In this document: positions 9,192 through 17,717 of the stretch, piece after piece | Layout: each line of letters starts with the position of its first letter | Numbering within the stretch: position 1 is the stretch's first letter | Source of the DNA: Candidatus Cryosericum hinesii | Lineage (GTDB): Bacteria; Caldisericota; Caldisericia; Cryosericales; Cryosericaceae | Direction: 5' to 3' | Assembly (NCBI RefSeq): GCF_003570985.1 | Contig: NZ_QXIW01000016.1 | Span: 38,279-102,278 of the forward strand | DNA length: 64,000 bases | Made by a program: the position numbers and the translations under genes | The notes under the pieces: model-generated | Databases searched by the model: none | Seen by the model: only the letters and a program-made list of their open reading frames with translations | Told to the model about the DNA's origin: nothing

Positions 9192-10070
9192 ATGAACACA
9201 GTGAAGACAATGACACATGAACAGCAGGAACGTCTTCGATCGGCTCTGACCGCGGGTGGTGGCATCGAGGACTCGGAGTTGCCTGCGGGGACGTACTTCC
9301 TGGCGAGGAGCGAGGGTTCGGCCGTGACTGCCTATCGAAGCGGCAAGGTCCTGTTTCAGGGGCACGATTGCGACAGACAGATTCGGCTCGCGGAAGGAAT
9401 TCTGGCTCACGTCGGATCAGAGAACAAGGGTCTCAAATTCCCGATCGTCGGAGGAGATGAATCCGGCAAGGGGGATCTATTCGGTCCACTTGTCGTTGCT
9501 GCGTTTGGGGTTCGCAACGAGTCAGAGAGACGAGAGGTCGTGCGCGTCGGAGCACGCGACTGCAAGCTCATGACAGATGGTGAAGTGCGTACCGTCGCCA
9601 GAAGATTGGGCGGTGTCGGCGTATCGGGCGTTCGTATCCTTATGCCCGATGAGTACAACGCACAGTATGCTCGCGTGCGCAACGTCAATATCCTGCTCAA
9701 CGAAATCTACGCAGGGTTGCTGCTCGAATTGGCGACTGCGTGCAAGGCTCAGACAGTGATCCTTGACAAGTACGGTGGACGGGCGATGGCGCTCTGGAAA
9801 ACTCCGCAAAGCTTTCGCTTCGTGGTGGAGACTCATGCGGAACGGTATCCTGAAGTAGCCGCCGCTTCCGTTCTTGCCAGGGCGGCATTTCTCGACGGTC
9901 TCGAGCGGACAGCAAGGGACAGCGGGATTACACGGCTTCCCAAAGGAGCTTCGATGGAAGCCCAGGCGTTCATGCGGCGCCTGGCCTCAGACAAGGGCAA
10001 GAACGTGCTTCGATCGATCGCAAAGGTGAATTTCGCTCCCGTGAAGGAGTGCCTCGAAAGTCTGTTCTAG
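9192..10070 (+). CDS. rnhC: Ribonuclease HIII
   Basis: 292 residues. The RNase HII/HIII metal site GGDESGKGDLFGP (about residues 85-97) has the Asp-Glu pair followed by Gly-Lys-Gly-Asp. An N-terminal extension of about 80 residues matches the substrate-binding DUF3378 region typical of HIII rather than HII. Later acidic and His-Glu segments (VILDKYGG, ETHAERYPEVAAASVLARA) fit the catalytic core. It cleaves RNA in RNA:DNA hybrids. The frame stays open upstream to 8781 inside the nucleotidase gene, but the ATG at 9192 follows AAAGAGGAG and lies after the terminator, so I take it as the start. Confidence 0.9.
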   Translation: MNTVKTMTHEQQERLRSALTAGGGIEDSELPAGTYFLARSEGSAVTAYRSGKVLFQGHDCDRQIRLAEGILAHVGSENKGLKFPIVGGDESGKGDLFGPLVVAAFGVRNESERREVVRVGARDCKLMTDGEVRTVARRLGGVGVSGVRILMPDEYNAQYARVRNVNILLNEIYAGLLLELATACKAQTVILDKYGGRAMALWKTPQSFRFVVETHAERYPEVAAASVLARAAFLDGLERTARDSGITRLPKGASMEAQAFMRRLASDKGKNVLRSIAKVNFAPVKECLESLF

Positions 10071-10094
10071 ACGAGGCCAGTGATTATCATCTGG

Positions 10095-10122
10095 TTGACA
10101 ACACGACCCGGCGACGTAGTAT
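10095..10122 (+). promoter_or_regulatory. Predicted sigma-A-type promoter for ileS
   Basis: Consensus -35 TTGACA (10095-10100), 16-bp spacer, -10 TAGTAT (10117-10122). The leader of about 40 nt holds a GAGGAG site before the ileS ATG at 10168. No T-box-sized leader is present. Confidence 0.7.
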
Positions 10123-10167
10123 ATATGCTGATTTCCGCAGTGAAACCTTCAGACGAGGAGACGTCTC

Positions 10168-13100
10168 ATGTTTAAACCCGTACTGCCTGCCGACAAGGTT
10201 GTCGAGCAGGAGGTGGCCACCATCCAGTTCTGGGAAACCAGTCATGTCTTCGAGAGGTCGCTCGAACTAAGCAAGGACAAGGAGCGCTTCGTGTTTTTCG
10301 AAGGGCCACCGACCGCTAATGGGAGACCTGGCGTGCATCATGGCCTGGCCCGGGTTTTCAAGGACACGGTCCTGAGATACAAGGCAGGTACGGGTTACTA
10401 CGTTCCTCGCAAGGGTGGTTGGGACTGTCAGGGACTGCCGGTAGAGATCGAGGTCGAGAAACGGCTTCACATCAGTGGCAAGCAGCAGATCGAGGAATAT
10501 GGGGTCGAAGCGTTCGTGCGGGAGTGCAAGAGCAGCGTTTTCACGTATAAAGCAGAGTGGGAGAAGATGACCAGCCGCATCGGTTTCTGGCTGGATACCG
10601 AACATGCGTACGCGACCTATACCAACGACTACATCGAATCGGTGTGGCATATCCTGAAAACCTTCTACGACAAGGGGTTGCTGTACCAGGGACACAAGGT
10701 CGTGCCCTACTGTCCGCGCTGTGGGACGGCTCTCTCGATGCACGAGGTCGCGCAAGGCTACAAGAAGGTCACCGAGGAGACAGTTTTCGTCAAGTTCACG
10801 CTGGCGTCAGAGGGACTGAAGGGTGTCAAGGCGCTGGTCTGGACGACGACGCCATGGACTCTGCCGAGCAACGTCGCGCTTGCAGTCAACCCGAACGTCC
10901 AGTACTCGGTCGTCGAACTGGAAGGTGAACGGTATCTGCTGGCGTCTGCGCGGCTGGCCGCCGTGTTTGGCCATGACGCGGAGCACGTGACGCTCGTGCG
11001 CACATATCTCGGAAGTGAGCTTGCGGGGGTTCGATATGAGCGACTCTACGACTATGCCAGTCTCGAGCCTGATGAGGCGGCGCGTGGTTGGCGCATTGTC
11101 ACCGCAGACTACGTAACGACGTCGGACGGCACAGGCATCGTTCATCTGGCGCCTGCGTTTGGTGAAGATGATCTCAACGTTGGACTCAAGGAAGGACTCC
11201 CGTTTGTCCAGCTTGTAGACCTCGCCGGCAAGTTTACGGCTGAAGTGACACCATGGGCCGGCAAGGACGCCAAGGGAAGCGACCCGGATATCCGGCGTCA
11301 GCTCAAGGCCGACGGGAAGCTGTTCAAGACGGAGAGGATCGAACACGACTATCCCTTCTGCTGGCGATGCGACACACCTCTTCTCTACTACGCCAAGGAC
11401 TCGTGGTTCGTCCGCACTACGGAGTTCAAGGACCAGATGGTTGCGAACAATCAGGAGATCACCTGGTACCCCGACCACATCAAGGACGGGCGATTTGGCA
11501 ACTGGCTGGAGAACATCAAGGACTGGGCACTATCCCGCGAACGCTACTGGGGAACTCCATTGCCCATCTGGGTCTGCGATTCCTGTGGACACCAGCATGC
11601 GGTAGGTTCCATTGCTGAACTCAACGAGATGGCTGTTAACCCGGATCCCGAGGTCGAGCTGCATCGCCCCTATGTGGACAAGATCGAACTGCGGTGTCCG
11701 GTATGCGGTAGCACTATGCACCGTGTCCCAGAAGTCATCGACGTCTGGTTCGACTCTGGTTCGATGCCGTATGCACAGTGGCACTATCCATTTGAGAACC
11801 AGGACGAGTTCGCAAAGATGTATCCAGCTGACTTCATCTCTGAAGGAATCGATCAGACGCGTGGGTGGTTCTACACGCTTCACGCTATCTCGACTGCCCT
11901 CAACGACAGACCGGCATTCAAGCGGTGCATGGTGCTCGAACTGATTCTGGACGAGAAGGGCCACAAGATGAGCAAGCATCTCGGTAATGTCATCGACCCA
12001 TGGACTATTCTCGACAAACAGGGGGCGGATGCGTTCCGATGGTCTCTCTACACGAGCACTCCGCCCTGGTACCCGAGGCGATTCGGACCGAATGTGGTTG
12101 CCGACGCTCTCAAGAACTTCATCATCCCGCTTCGTAACGTCTACAGTTTCTTCGTGCTGTACGCGAATATTGATCACTTCGATCCGAATGTGGCCCAGCT
12201 GCCGTTTGACAAGCGGCCGGAGCTGGACCGGTGGCTTCTGAGTCGGTTCCAGGTGCTCGTTCGGGACGTGCGTGCAGACATGGAGGCGTATGACATCAAT
12301 CCGGCGACGAAGCGCATCCAGGCTTTTGTCGAGGAGTTGAGCAACTGGTACGTGCGACTGAGCAGGCGGCGTTTCTGGCGAAGTGAAAACGATACCGACA
12401 AACTGTCGGCGTACGAGACGCTCTACAGGGTCCTGGTCGACCTAGCCAGACTACTGACACCGTTCACGCCCTTCATGTCGGAGGAGATCTACCAGAACCT
12501 GGTTCGGTCGGACAACAGTGAAGCCTCGCTTTCCGTGCACTTCCTCGACCTGCCGGAATTTGACAGATCCATGTTTGACCCACAGCTGCCAGGCGCGATG
12601 CAGGTGGTCATGGACGTCGTGTCGCTGGGAAGGTCAGCCAGGAAGCAGGCGGGCGTCAAGACCAGGCAGCCATTGGGCGCAGTGACCGTTTACGTCCATG
12701 ACGGGCTGGCTCACGAGGCGCTGATTTCGCATGCCGATATCATCCGCGATGAACTGAACGTCAAGTCTATTGTCGAAGCGAGTCACGTTGCGGATATTGC
12801 GGAGTTCACACTCCGGCCTAACCTGCCCGTACTCGGCAGGAGGGCCGGAACATCGATCCCCGCCATCCAGAGGGCACTGGCCACAGATGCAGAGAGAGTC
12901 TATGTTGAGCTTGAGACCACTGGCCAAGCTTCTTTGGATCTGGACGGAACGGCATTCCTGCTGACGAAGGATGACGTCATCAGCGCGGTCTCAGGGAAAG
13001 GTGGATTGTTTGCAGCGTCGGCGGCGAACATTGTCGTAGCGGTCGATCCTGCCGTCACACCGGAGTTGCGAGCTGAGTGGTACGTGCGCGAGGTCGAGCA

Positions 13101-13329
13101 CTTTGTTCAGGGACAGCGCAAGGACAAAGGCTATCAGGTGACGGATCGTATACGACTTGCTTTGACGTGTACCGATGCTGCAGTCACGGCCGCACTTACC
13201 GCTGCGGCGCAGGACGTGGCCCGGGAAGTCCTCGCAAACGAGGTAACGGTGGTCACTGGCCCGGTCGAGGACAGCGCCGAGGCCCTGGAACTTGAAGGTT
13301 CGAAAGTAGCGTGTCGACTGGAACAGTAA
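10168..13329 (+). CDS. ileS: Isoleucyl-tRNA synthetase, type 2 (eukaryote-like)
   Basis: 1053 residues, class I synthetase charging tRNA(Ile). The HIGH-equivalent is GRPGVHHGLARVFKD (about residues 52-66), in the form typical of IleS2 enzymes; the KMSKS loop is GHKMSKHLGN (about 596-605). The CP1 editing domain lies between them, with WTTTPWTLPSN, and cysteine pairs CPRC and CDSC/CPVC are visible. The length and the long C-terminal tail with anticodon-binding modules are those of the IleS2 clade, which is usually mupirocin-insensitive (clade knowledge, not shown here). It has its own promoter and a GAGGAG ribosome site. Confidence 0.95.
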   Translation: MFKPVLPADKVVEQEVATIQFWETSHVFERSLELSKDKERFVFFEGPPTANGRPGVHHGLARVFKDTVLRYKAGTGYYVPRKGGWDCQGLPVEIEVEKRLHISGKQQIEEYGVEAFVRECKSSVFTYKAEWEKMTSRIGFWLDTEHAYATYTNDYIESVWHILKTFYDKGLLYQGHKVVPYCPRCGTALSMHEVAQGYKKVTEETVFVKFTLASEGLKGVKALVWTTTPWTLPSNVALAVNPNVQYSVVELEGERYLLASARLAAVFGHDAEHVTLVRTYLGSELAGVRYERLYDYASLEPDEAARGWRIVTADYVTTSDGTGIVHLAPAFGEDDLNVGLKEGLPFVQLVDLAGKFTAEVTPWAGKDAKGSDPDIRRQLKADGKLFKTERIEHDYPFCWRCDTPLLYYAKDSWFVRTTEFKDQMVANNQEITWYPDHIKDGRFGNWLENIKDWALSRERYWGTPLPIWVCDSCGHQHAVGSIAELNEMAVNPDPEVELHRPYVDKIELRCPVCGSTMHRVPEVIDVWFDSGSMPYAQWHYPFENQDEFAKMYPADFISEGIDQTRGWFYTLHAISTALNDRPAFKRCMVLELILDEKGHKMSKHLGNVIDPWTILDKQGADAFRWSLYTSTPPWYPRRFGPNVVADALKNFIIPLRNVYSFFVLYANIDHFDPNVAQLPFDKRPELDRWLLSRFQVLVRDVRADMEAYDINPATKRIQAFVEELSNWYVRLSRRRFWRSENDTDKLSAYETLYRVLVDLARLLTPFTPFMSEEIYQNLVRSDNSEASLSVHFLDLPEFDRSMFDPQLPGAMQVVMDVVSLGRSARKQAGVKTRQPLGAVTVYVHDGLAHEALISHADIIRDELNVKSIVEASHVADIAEFTLRPNLPVLGRRAGTSIPAIQRALATDAERVYVELETTGQASLDLDGTAFLLTKDDVISAVSGKGGLFAASAANIVVAVDPAVTPELRAEWYVREVEHFVQGQRKDKGYQVTDRIRLALTCTDAAVTAALTAAAQDVAREVLANEVTVVTGPVEDSAEALELEGSKVACRLEQ

Positions 13330-13381
13330 GGGCGTTCCGGCAGTAGCAACGCATTCACTTTCCTGGTAGAGTCTCCTGTCT

Positions 13382-14215
13382 TCAGCAGGAACTCTGCCGG
13401 GGATCTATTTTCATCGAGAACAACTCGGTTATGGTTGGTTGGTCACCACACACTCGGCACTGATGGTCACGTTCAAGTGGCACGAGCTCGAAGCGATTGT
13501 CCTCTCCATCCATGAGCAGCAGCTTGCCGGCCAGCCAGTCTCCACAACCCACAATGTACTTGAGCACGTTCTGTGCAACGATGGAACCGATGATGCCGGG
13601 AGTGGTGCCGAGAATGCCGCGAGCTCTCTCCTCGCGTGCCATCGCAGCAGTAGGAGACTTTGGGTACAGGCAACGGAAACAGGCTGTCGTTCGCGGGATG
13701 ACCGTGAATGCCATTCCGTGGAGGTTGCTTACCGCACCGACAAACAGCGGCTTGCCAAAAAGAACAGCAGCGTCGGAAACGAGATATCGCGTGCTGTAGT
13801 TGTCTGTGGCATCGACGACCATGTCGTAGGCGCTGAAAAGAGCATAGGCGTTGTCTGGATCCAGTCGACTGGGATAGGCCTCGACATGTATTTCCGGGTT
13901 CAGAGCCACCAACCGTTCCTTTGCGACAAGAGCCTTGGGTTGGCCGATGTCTCCCGTGGAATAGAGCACCTGCCGATTCAAATTGGACAAGCTCACGGTG
14001 TCTCCGTCGACCATTCCTATCGTACCCACTCCAGCGGCAGCGAGGCACAGCAGGATCGGGGAGCCGAGTCCTCCGGCTCCCACGACCAGAACAGACGCTT
14101 TTGCCAGCTTCCCCTGTCCCCGAGGGCCGACCTGTTTCATCCATAGTTGACGTTCATAGCGACCTCCGTCGGGAACCCCGCACGACGACGCCCGCACGTG
14201 TTTCGATGAAGTCAT
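13382..14215 (-). CDS. ThiF/MoeB-family E1-like adenylyltransferase
   Basis: 277 residues. Such enzymes adenylate the C-terminal Gly-Gly of a ubiquitin-like sulfur carrier (ThiS, MoaD) and help load sulfur. RYERQLWM opens the fold, then VLVVGAGGLGSP (nucleotide loop), MVDGDTVSLSNLNRQ, and two zinc pairs CFRC and CRVC. No MoaD- or ThiS-like gene is in the window, so the partner is unknown. Its ATG overlaps the stop of the carotenoid-oxygenase-like gene as ATGA, and GGAGGAGG lies in that gene's last codons, so the two are translated together. The frame continues far upstream in the other gene's antisense-free region, but the ATG at 14215 is clearly the start. Confidence 0.88.
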   Translation of the reverse strand: MTSSKHVRASSCGVPDGGRYERQLWMKQVGPRGQGKLAKASVLVVGAGGLGSPILLCLAAAGVGTIGMVDGDTVSLSNLNRQVLYSTGDIGQPKALVAKERLVALNPEIHVEAYPSRLDPDNAYALFSAYDMVVDATDNYSTRYLVSDAAVLFGKPLFVGAVSNLHGMAFTVIPRTTACFRCLYPKSPTAAMAREERARGILGTTPGIIGSIVAQNVLKYIVGCGDWLAGKLLLMDGEDNRFELVPLERDHQCRVCGDQPTITELFSMKIDPRQSSC

Positions 14216-15612
14216 GTTGTTGCCTCCTCCGATACAAAGAGTGCATGCAGTCCGAACGGTAGTGCGCAGGGAAGCCATGCGCGCGCTTGTTCGGTCATTG
14301 TTGCAGCATCCAGAATCAGGGCAAATGAACGTTTTGCCAGAACATCGAGCACGATAGCCAGTAGCCAGCCTTCTCCTTCTGGGCCGTCCGTGGTCGCGGG
14401 AACAAAAATGGGAGCACCGGGGAAACAGTTGTCGGACGACCAGGCGATGAATCGGCCGGTCGTCACGTCGGAACGGCACAACCGGTCGATCGGCTCGCCT
14501 GTTCTCGTTGGCCCCGCCGCGAACAGGATGGTGTGTGGGCGCATTGAGAATCTGACGTCTATTGTGCAGAACTCTCCTGGTGGGCACCTCAGTGGTGAGC
14601 AAAGGACTCGCTTGTGCTCCAGGTCGATGATGAGGCGGGTCGCCAGCGGAGCGGGAAAGTCGCCTGCAGGAACCTCTCCATGGTCGAAAGCCAGAGAGTC
14701 GAGGATGCTCGGATCCGGGTAGGCCGCAAGATCGACGATGATCTGATCTCCGTCGTCCCAGGCATTGATATGGTGAAGTGCGAACAGTGGGCGTGTGGAA
14801 AGTGTCGCCTTCAATGCACCGGTCCTCCGGTCGACGACCAGGACCCTGCTTCCTTGTCCCGCATCCCAGACATAATTTCGCAGATATGGACGTCTGGATG
14901 AACTCAGCGAGCGCGGATATGCCGTGAAGGGCCCTTCGATGAGAATGACCCATCGTGGCGTCACACTGAAGGAGTGCATGTATCCAAGGCGCGAAGACGG
15001 GATAGCACAGAGGCGTCGCGTTCTTCCTTCAGGACTGGTGACTGTAATGACGTATCCAGCAGGATCCCTATTGCAGAGCGACAGGTCGAAGCGCTCTCCG
15101 GTGAGCTGGTCGAAGACGGGGTGTGGCGAGGAGGCACAGCATCTGTGCAGGTGTGCCCATCGCCTTGTGCGTATTGTCGCCAGCGTTGCGGGATCGATCA
15201 AGATGCTCTGTGGCGTATCGCCGAGAGCCTCGAGCTCGTGTCTCCAATGAGTGATGTTCATGTTGGCGTTGTCGTCGGAAAGATGACTGCACCGGTGGAT
15301 GGACTGGGAGTCGAAACCGCCAGCCGGCACGGCGTCTTTCGTCAGAGCCCGACGATACCAGGAACTTGCAAGAAAGCGGTTGCTGCAGGTGGCGCCGTGT
15401 GATCCAAAAGTTACTGATGAGAGGAAGGCAAAGCCATCCAGCCAATGTCCAACACAGTGACCCCCAATCTGGAACCTGCCAGGGCCGATTCTGTACATGG
15501 TGCCGACAAGGCCGGGAGGAACAATTCCCGTAACGCTGAGGGGTACGCTGGACACTTCATCGAGAAGCGAAGTGAAACCAATGCTGTATCTGGGAGCAGA
15601 TCCTGGGTTCAT
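14212..15612 (-). CDS. Carotenoid cleavage oxygenase family protein (RPE65/apocarotenoid oxygenase fold)
   Basis: 466 residues. The N-terminus follows the family pattern: GIVPPGLVGTMYRIGPG, then HWLDGFAF, equivalent to the hWfDGdgm motif. All four iron-histidine contexts can be placed: SSPHPVFDQLTGE, YMHSFSVTPRWVILIEGP, LFALHHINAWDDGD and the C-terminal GLHALFVSEE. Known members cleave carotenoid or stilbenoid double bonds with O2. That sits oddly in a genome that otherwise looks anaerobic, so the substrate and O2 use are uncertain. It is followed by an E1-like gene through an ATGA overlap. No good ribosome site precedes the ATG; a TGC-TATCGA box ends 6 bp upstream of it. Confidence 0.8.
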   Translation of the reverse strand: MNPGSAPRYSIGFTSLLDEVSSVPLSVTGIVPPGLVGTMYRIGPGRFQIGGHCVGHWLDGFAFLSSVTFGSHGATCSNRFLASSWYRRALTKDAVPAGGFDSQSIHRCSHLSDDNANMNITHWRHELEALGDTPQSILIDPATLATIRTRRWAHLHRCCASSPHPVFDQLTGERFDLSLCNRDPAGYVITVTSPEGRTRRLCAIPSSRLGYMHSFSVTPRWVILIEGPFTAYPRSLSSSRRPYLRNYVWDAGQGSRVLVVDRRTGALKATLSTRPLFALHHINAWDDGDQIIVDLAAYPDPSILDSLAFDHGEVPAGDFPAPLATRLIIDLEHKRVLCSPLRCPPGEFCTIDVRFSMRPHTILFAAGPTRTGEPIDRLCRSDVTTGRFIAWSSDNCFPGAPIFVPATTDGPEGEGWLLAIVLDVLAKRSFALILDAATMTEQARAWLPCALPFGLHALFVSEEATT

Positions 15613-15673
15613 GGCCGCTCGATAGCACGGAGAAATGTGCGAAATGACGATAACTCCAGCATCTGTCTAATGC

Positions 15674-15764
15674 TGGCGGAGAGGGTGGGATTTGAACCCA
15701 CGAACGAGGGAACCCCGTCACCTGCTTTCGAGGCAGGCGCTTTCAACCGCTCAGCCACCTCTCC
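15674..15764 (-). tRNA. tRNA-Ser(CGA)
   Basis: On the minus strand: acceptor GGAGAGG pairing with CCTCTCC, long variable arm of serine type, anticodon stem CCTGC/GCAGG with loop CTCGAAA (anticodon CGA), T-loop TTCAAAT and encoded CCA. Its first 14 bp overlap the end of tadA. Confidence 0.95.
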
Positions 15765-16221
15765 GTTTGGACCTGATACGTGCAAAGAACTGCTGCAGGA
15801 CAGCTTCGGCATCAGCGCGCAACAAACCAGAAACCACCTCCGGAGCATATCCAAAGATAGGCCGTGTAAGCATGTTGCCATTGCTGCCGACTGCTCCATT
15901 GTCGAAATCGTACGCTGAGAAAACCACCCGCTGTACCCTCGCAAGAGCTATTGCGCCAGCACACATCGGACACGGCTCGAGAGTAACGTACAGGACGCAT
16001 CCGTCCAAACGCCAATCTTGCAGACGCTCGGCACTGGAGCGCAACGCGAGCATCTCGGCATGTGCCGTTGGGTCCTTGGCGCTCTCTCGCGTGTTATGTG
16101 CAGAAGCAAGCAATTCACCAGCCCTTGTAACAACACATCCCACAGGGATCTCTCCTTCATCAAGGGCACGCCTGGCCTCATCAAGCGCAAGAAGCATGCA
16201 ATCAACATCAGTGAGAGCCAT
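15751..16221 (-). CDS. tadA: tRNA-specific adenosine deaminase
   Basis: 156 residues. Zinc cytidine/adenosine deaminase fold with HAEMLAL (proton-shuttle Glu, about residue 55) and PCPMCAGA (zinc cysteines, about 83-90). It converts A34 to inosine in tRNA-Arg(ACG). That exact tRNA gene lies 8 bp upstream on the same strand, and tRNA-Ser(CGA) follows, with the last 14 bp of tadA inside the tRNA-Ser gene. One promoter upstream of tRNA-Arg could serve all three. A tRNA-Leu(AAG) elsewhere in the window may be a second substrate (inference). Confidence 0.95.
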   Translation of the reverse strand: MALTDVDCMLLALDEARRALDEGEIPVGCVVTRAGELLASAHNTRESAKDPTAHAEMLALRSSAERLQDWRLDGCVLYVTLEPCPMCAGAIALARVQRVVFSAYDFDNGAVGSNGNMLTRPIFGYAPEVVSGLLRADAEAVLQQFFARIRSKRRGG

Positions 16222-16229
16222 GTCAGGAC

Positions 16230-16306
16230 TGGTGCGCCCGACAGGAATCGAACCTGTAACCTACGGTTCCGTAGACCGTCACTCTATCCAGTTGAGCTAC
16301 GGGCGC
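16230..16306 (-). tRNA. tRNA-Arg(ACG)
   Basis: Acceptor GCGCCCG/CGGGCGC, anticodon stem ACGGT/ACCGT, loop CTACGGA giving anticodon ACG, T-loop TTCGATT, encoded CCA. This is the classic TadA substrate. It sits 8 bp upstream of tadA on the same strand. Confidence 0.96.
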
Positions 16307-16315
16307 GCAACGATG

Positions 16316-16343
16316 ATTGTATTCCATTTCCCCCGGTTGGCAA
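16316..16343 (-). promoter_or_regulatory. Predicted promoter of the tRNA-Arg/tadA/tRNA-Ser unit
   Basis: Read on the minus strand: TTGCCA, 16-bp spacer, TACAAT (16321-16316), ending 9 bp before the tRNA-Arg 5' end. It is divergent from the promoter of the flavoprotein gene. Confidence 0.72.
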
Positions 16344-16395
16344 GAAGAACAGTGAGGATTGCTGAGCAACGTGGCAGTAGTGACGCGCACAAATC

Positions 16396-16404
16396 TGTTA
16401 TAAT
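16396..16404 (+). promoter_or_regulatory. Extended -10 promoter directly before the flavoprotein ATG
   Basis: TGTTATAAT: a consensus TATAAT with the TGn extension. No clear -35. The -10 ends only 10 bp before the ATG at 16415 and there is no Shine-Dalgarno site, which implies a leaderless or near-leaderless mRNA. Confidence 0.7.
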
Positions 16405-16414
16405 CTACCTGCCG

Positions 16415-17695
16415 ATGGAAACAAGAGCTGAGGTTTGTGTCATAGGTGGTGGTGCAGCCGGGATGCTGGCGGCATTGTCTGCCGCAAGGCACCTCAAAGC
16501 CTGTGGCCACGGTGGCTCAGTCCTCATCCTGGAACGGAATCGGGTGCTGGGCAGGAAGCTGGCCATCACGGGCAAGGGCAGGGCAAACGTGACCAATGCG
16601 CGTTCACTGGACGAGTTTGTCCAGGCCTTCGGTCCTTCCGGCCGATTCCTCTACCCGGCTTTCGAGTCCTTTTTCTCCGATGACCTTGTCGCTTTCTTTG
16701 CCGAAGCCGGCCTGCAACTCAAGACGGAGCGGGGTGGTCGAGTGTTCCCTGTGACGGACAAGGCGCAGGACGTTGTCCAGGCTTTCGGGCTGCTGCTCGT
16801 GCGAGACGGTGTTGATATCCTCTACTCGGCTCGGGTCCGAAGTATCGATGCCGGGTCCGAGGGTTGGACGATCGGTTTGGAGTCTGGCGGGTTGTTGCAC
16901 TGCCGGGCCGTGGTCATTGCCACAGGTGGAAAATCGTATCCTGGTACAGGGTCGACAGGAGACGGATATGAGCTTCTTGAGCACGTGGGTCATCACCCGG
17001 GTCGCCTGCTGCCTGGCCTGGTTTCCCTGCACTGTCCCGAGAAGTGGCTGAGAGAACTTGCAGGGGTCTCGCTCGAGGGTGTCGCCGTGGAGGCGTGGGT
17101 TGGCCCTAGGTTATTGGCTCGAAGGCAGGGGGAAGTCATGATAACGGACCGAGGGATTGGAGGTCCGGCCGTCCTGTCGCTGAGTCTGGCCGTCACCCCT
17201 GCTCTAGCCGAGAGCCAGGCTGTCGTTCTGTGCTTGGACATGCGGCCCGAGAAGACGTTGGACCAGGAGCTTCATGACATCGAAGCTTGCGGAAATGCCA
17301 ATGAAATCCTGATGAATGTCTCGAGGTTTCTTCCGAAGCGGATGGCGCTTGAGCTGATGCGTATGTGGGGCATTGAGGGGAAGGGCAGCACACCGTTACC
17401 CAGGAAAACCCTTGCAGCAATCGCCCGATCAATCAAGGGAGTGGAGCTGAAATGCACAGGGGCCGACCCTCTCGCCTCCGCGATCATCACACAGGGGGGA
17501 GTGCCTCTGCGAGAGGTTGACCCGCGATCCATGGGATCGAGACTCGTTCCCGGATTGTTCATTGCAGGCGAGCTTCTGGACCTGCAGGCTGTCACCGGTG
17601 GCTATAATCTGCAGGCAGCTTTCTCGACAGGATTTCTCGCCGGAAGGTGTGCGGCCGAATACGTTGCCAAATCACCAAATGACAGTAAACTTTAA
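16415..17695 (+). CDS. NAD(P)/FAD-dependent oxidoreductase, HI0933/YhiN family
   Basis: 426 residues. The FAD Rossmann motif VIGGGAAGMLAA is at residues 8-19; ERNRVLGRKLAITGKGRANVTN is a hallmark of the HI0933-like family. ATGGKSYPGTGSTGDGY and the C-terminal FIAGELLDLQAVTGGYNLQ close the FAD site. The substrate of this family is not established. The start must lie close to the glycine-rich loop, and only the ATG at 16415 does; it has no ribosome site but lies just after a TATAAT box. Longer in-frame extensions back to 15692 cross two tRNA genes and are rejected. Confidence 0.9.
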   Translation: METRAEVCVIGGGAAGMLAALSAARHLKACGHGGSVLILERNRVLGRKLAITGKGRANVTNARSLDEFVQAFGPSGRFLYPAFESFFSDDLVAFFAEAGLQLKTERGGRVFPVTDKAQDVVQAFGLLLVRDGVDILYSARVRSIDAGSEGWTIGLESGGLLHCRAVVIATGGKSYPGTGSTGDGYELLEHVGHHPGRLLPGLVSLHCPEKWLRELAGVSLEGVAVEAWVGPRLLARRQGEVMITDRGIGGPAVLSLSLAVTPALAESQAVVLCLDMRPEKTLDQELHDIEACGNANEILMNVSRFLPKRMALELMRMWGIEGKGSTPLPRKTLAAIARSIKGVELKCTGADPLASAIITQGGVPLREVDPRSMGSRLVPGLFIAGELLDLQAVTGGYNLQAAFSTGFLAGRCAAEYVAKSPNDSKL

Positions 17696-17717
17696 GGGTT
17701 AAAGAGGTGACAACGAC

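Noticed and set aside
13368..13397. Bulged hairpin between ileS and the ThiF-like gene
   Set aside because: The stem has a bulge and extends into the ThiF coding end; too weak to call as a terminator.
14216..14953. Upstream open frame in phase with the ThiF-like gene
   Set aside because: It is an out-of-frame shadow of the carotenoid-oxygenase-like gene; the E1 fold begins just after the ATG at 14215.
15692..16414. In-frame 5' extension of the flavoprotein gene (about 240 codons)
   Set aside because: It crosses tRNA-Ser, tadA and tRNA-Arg on the opposite strand, and the FAD loop shows the N-terminus lies at 16415.
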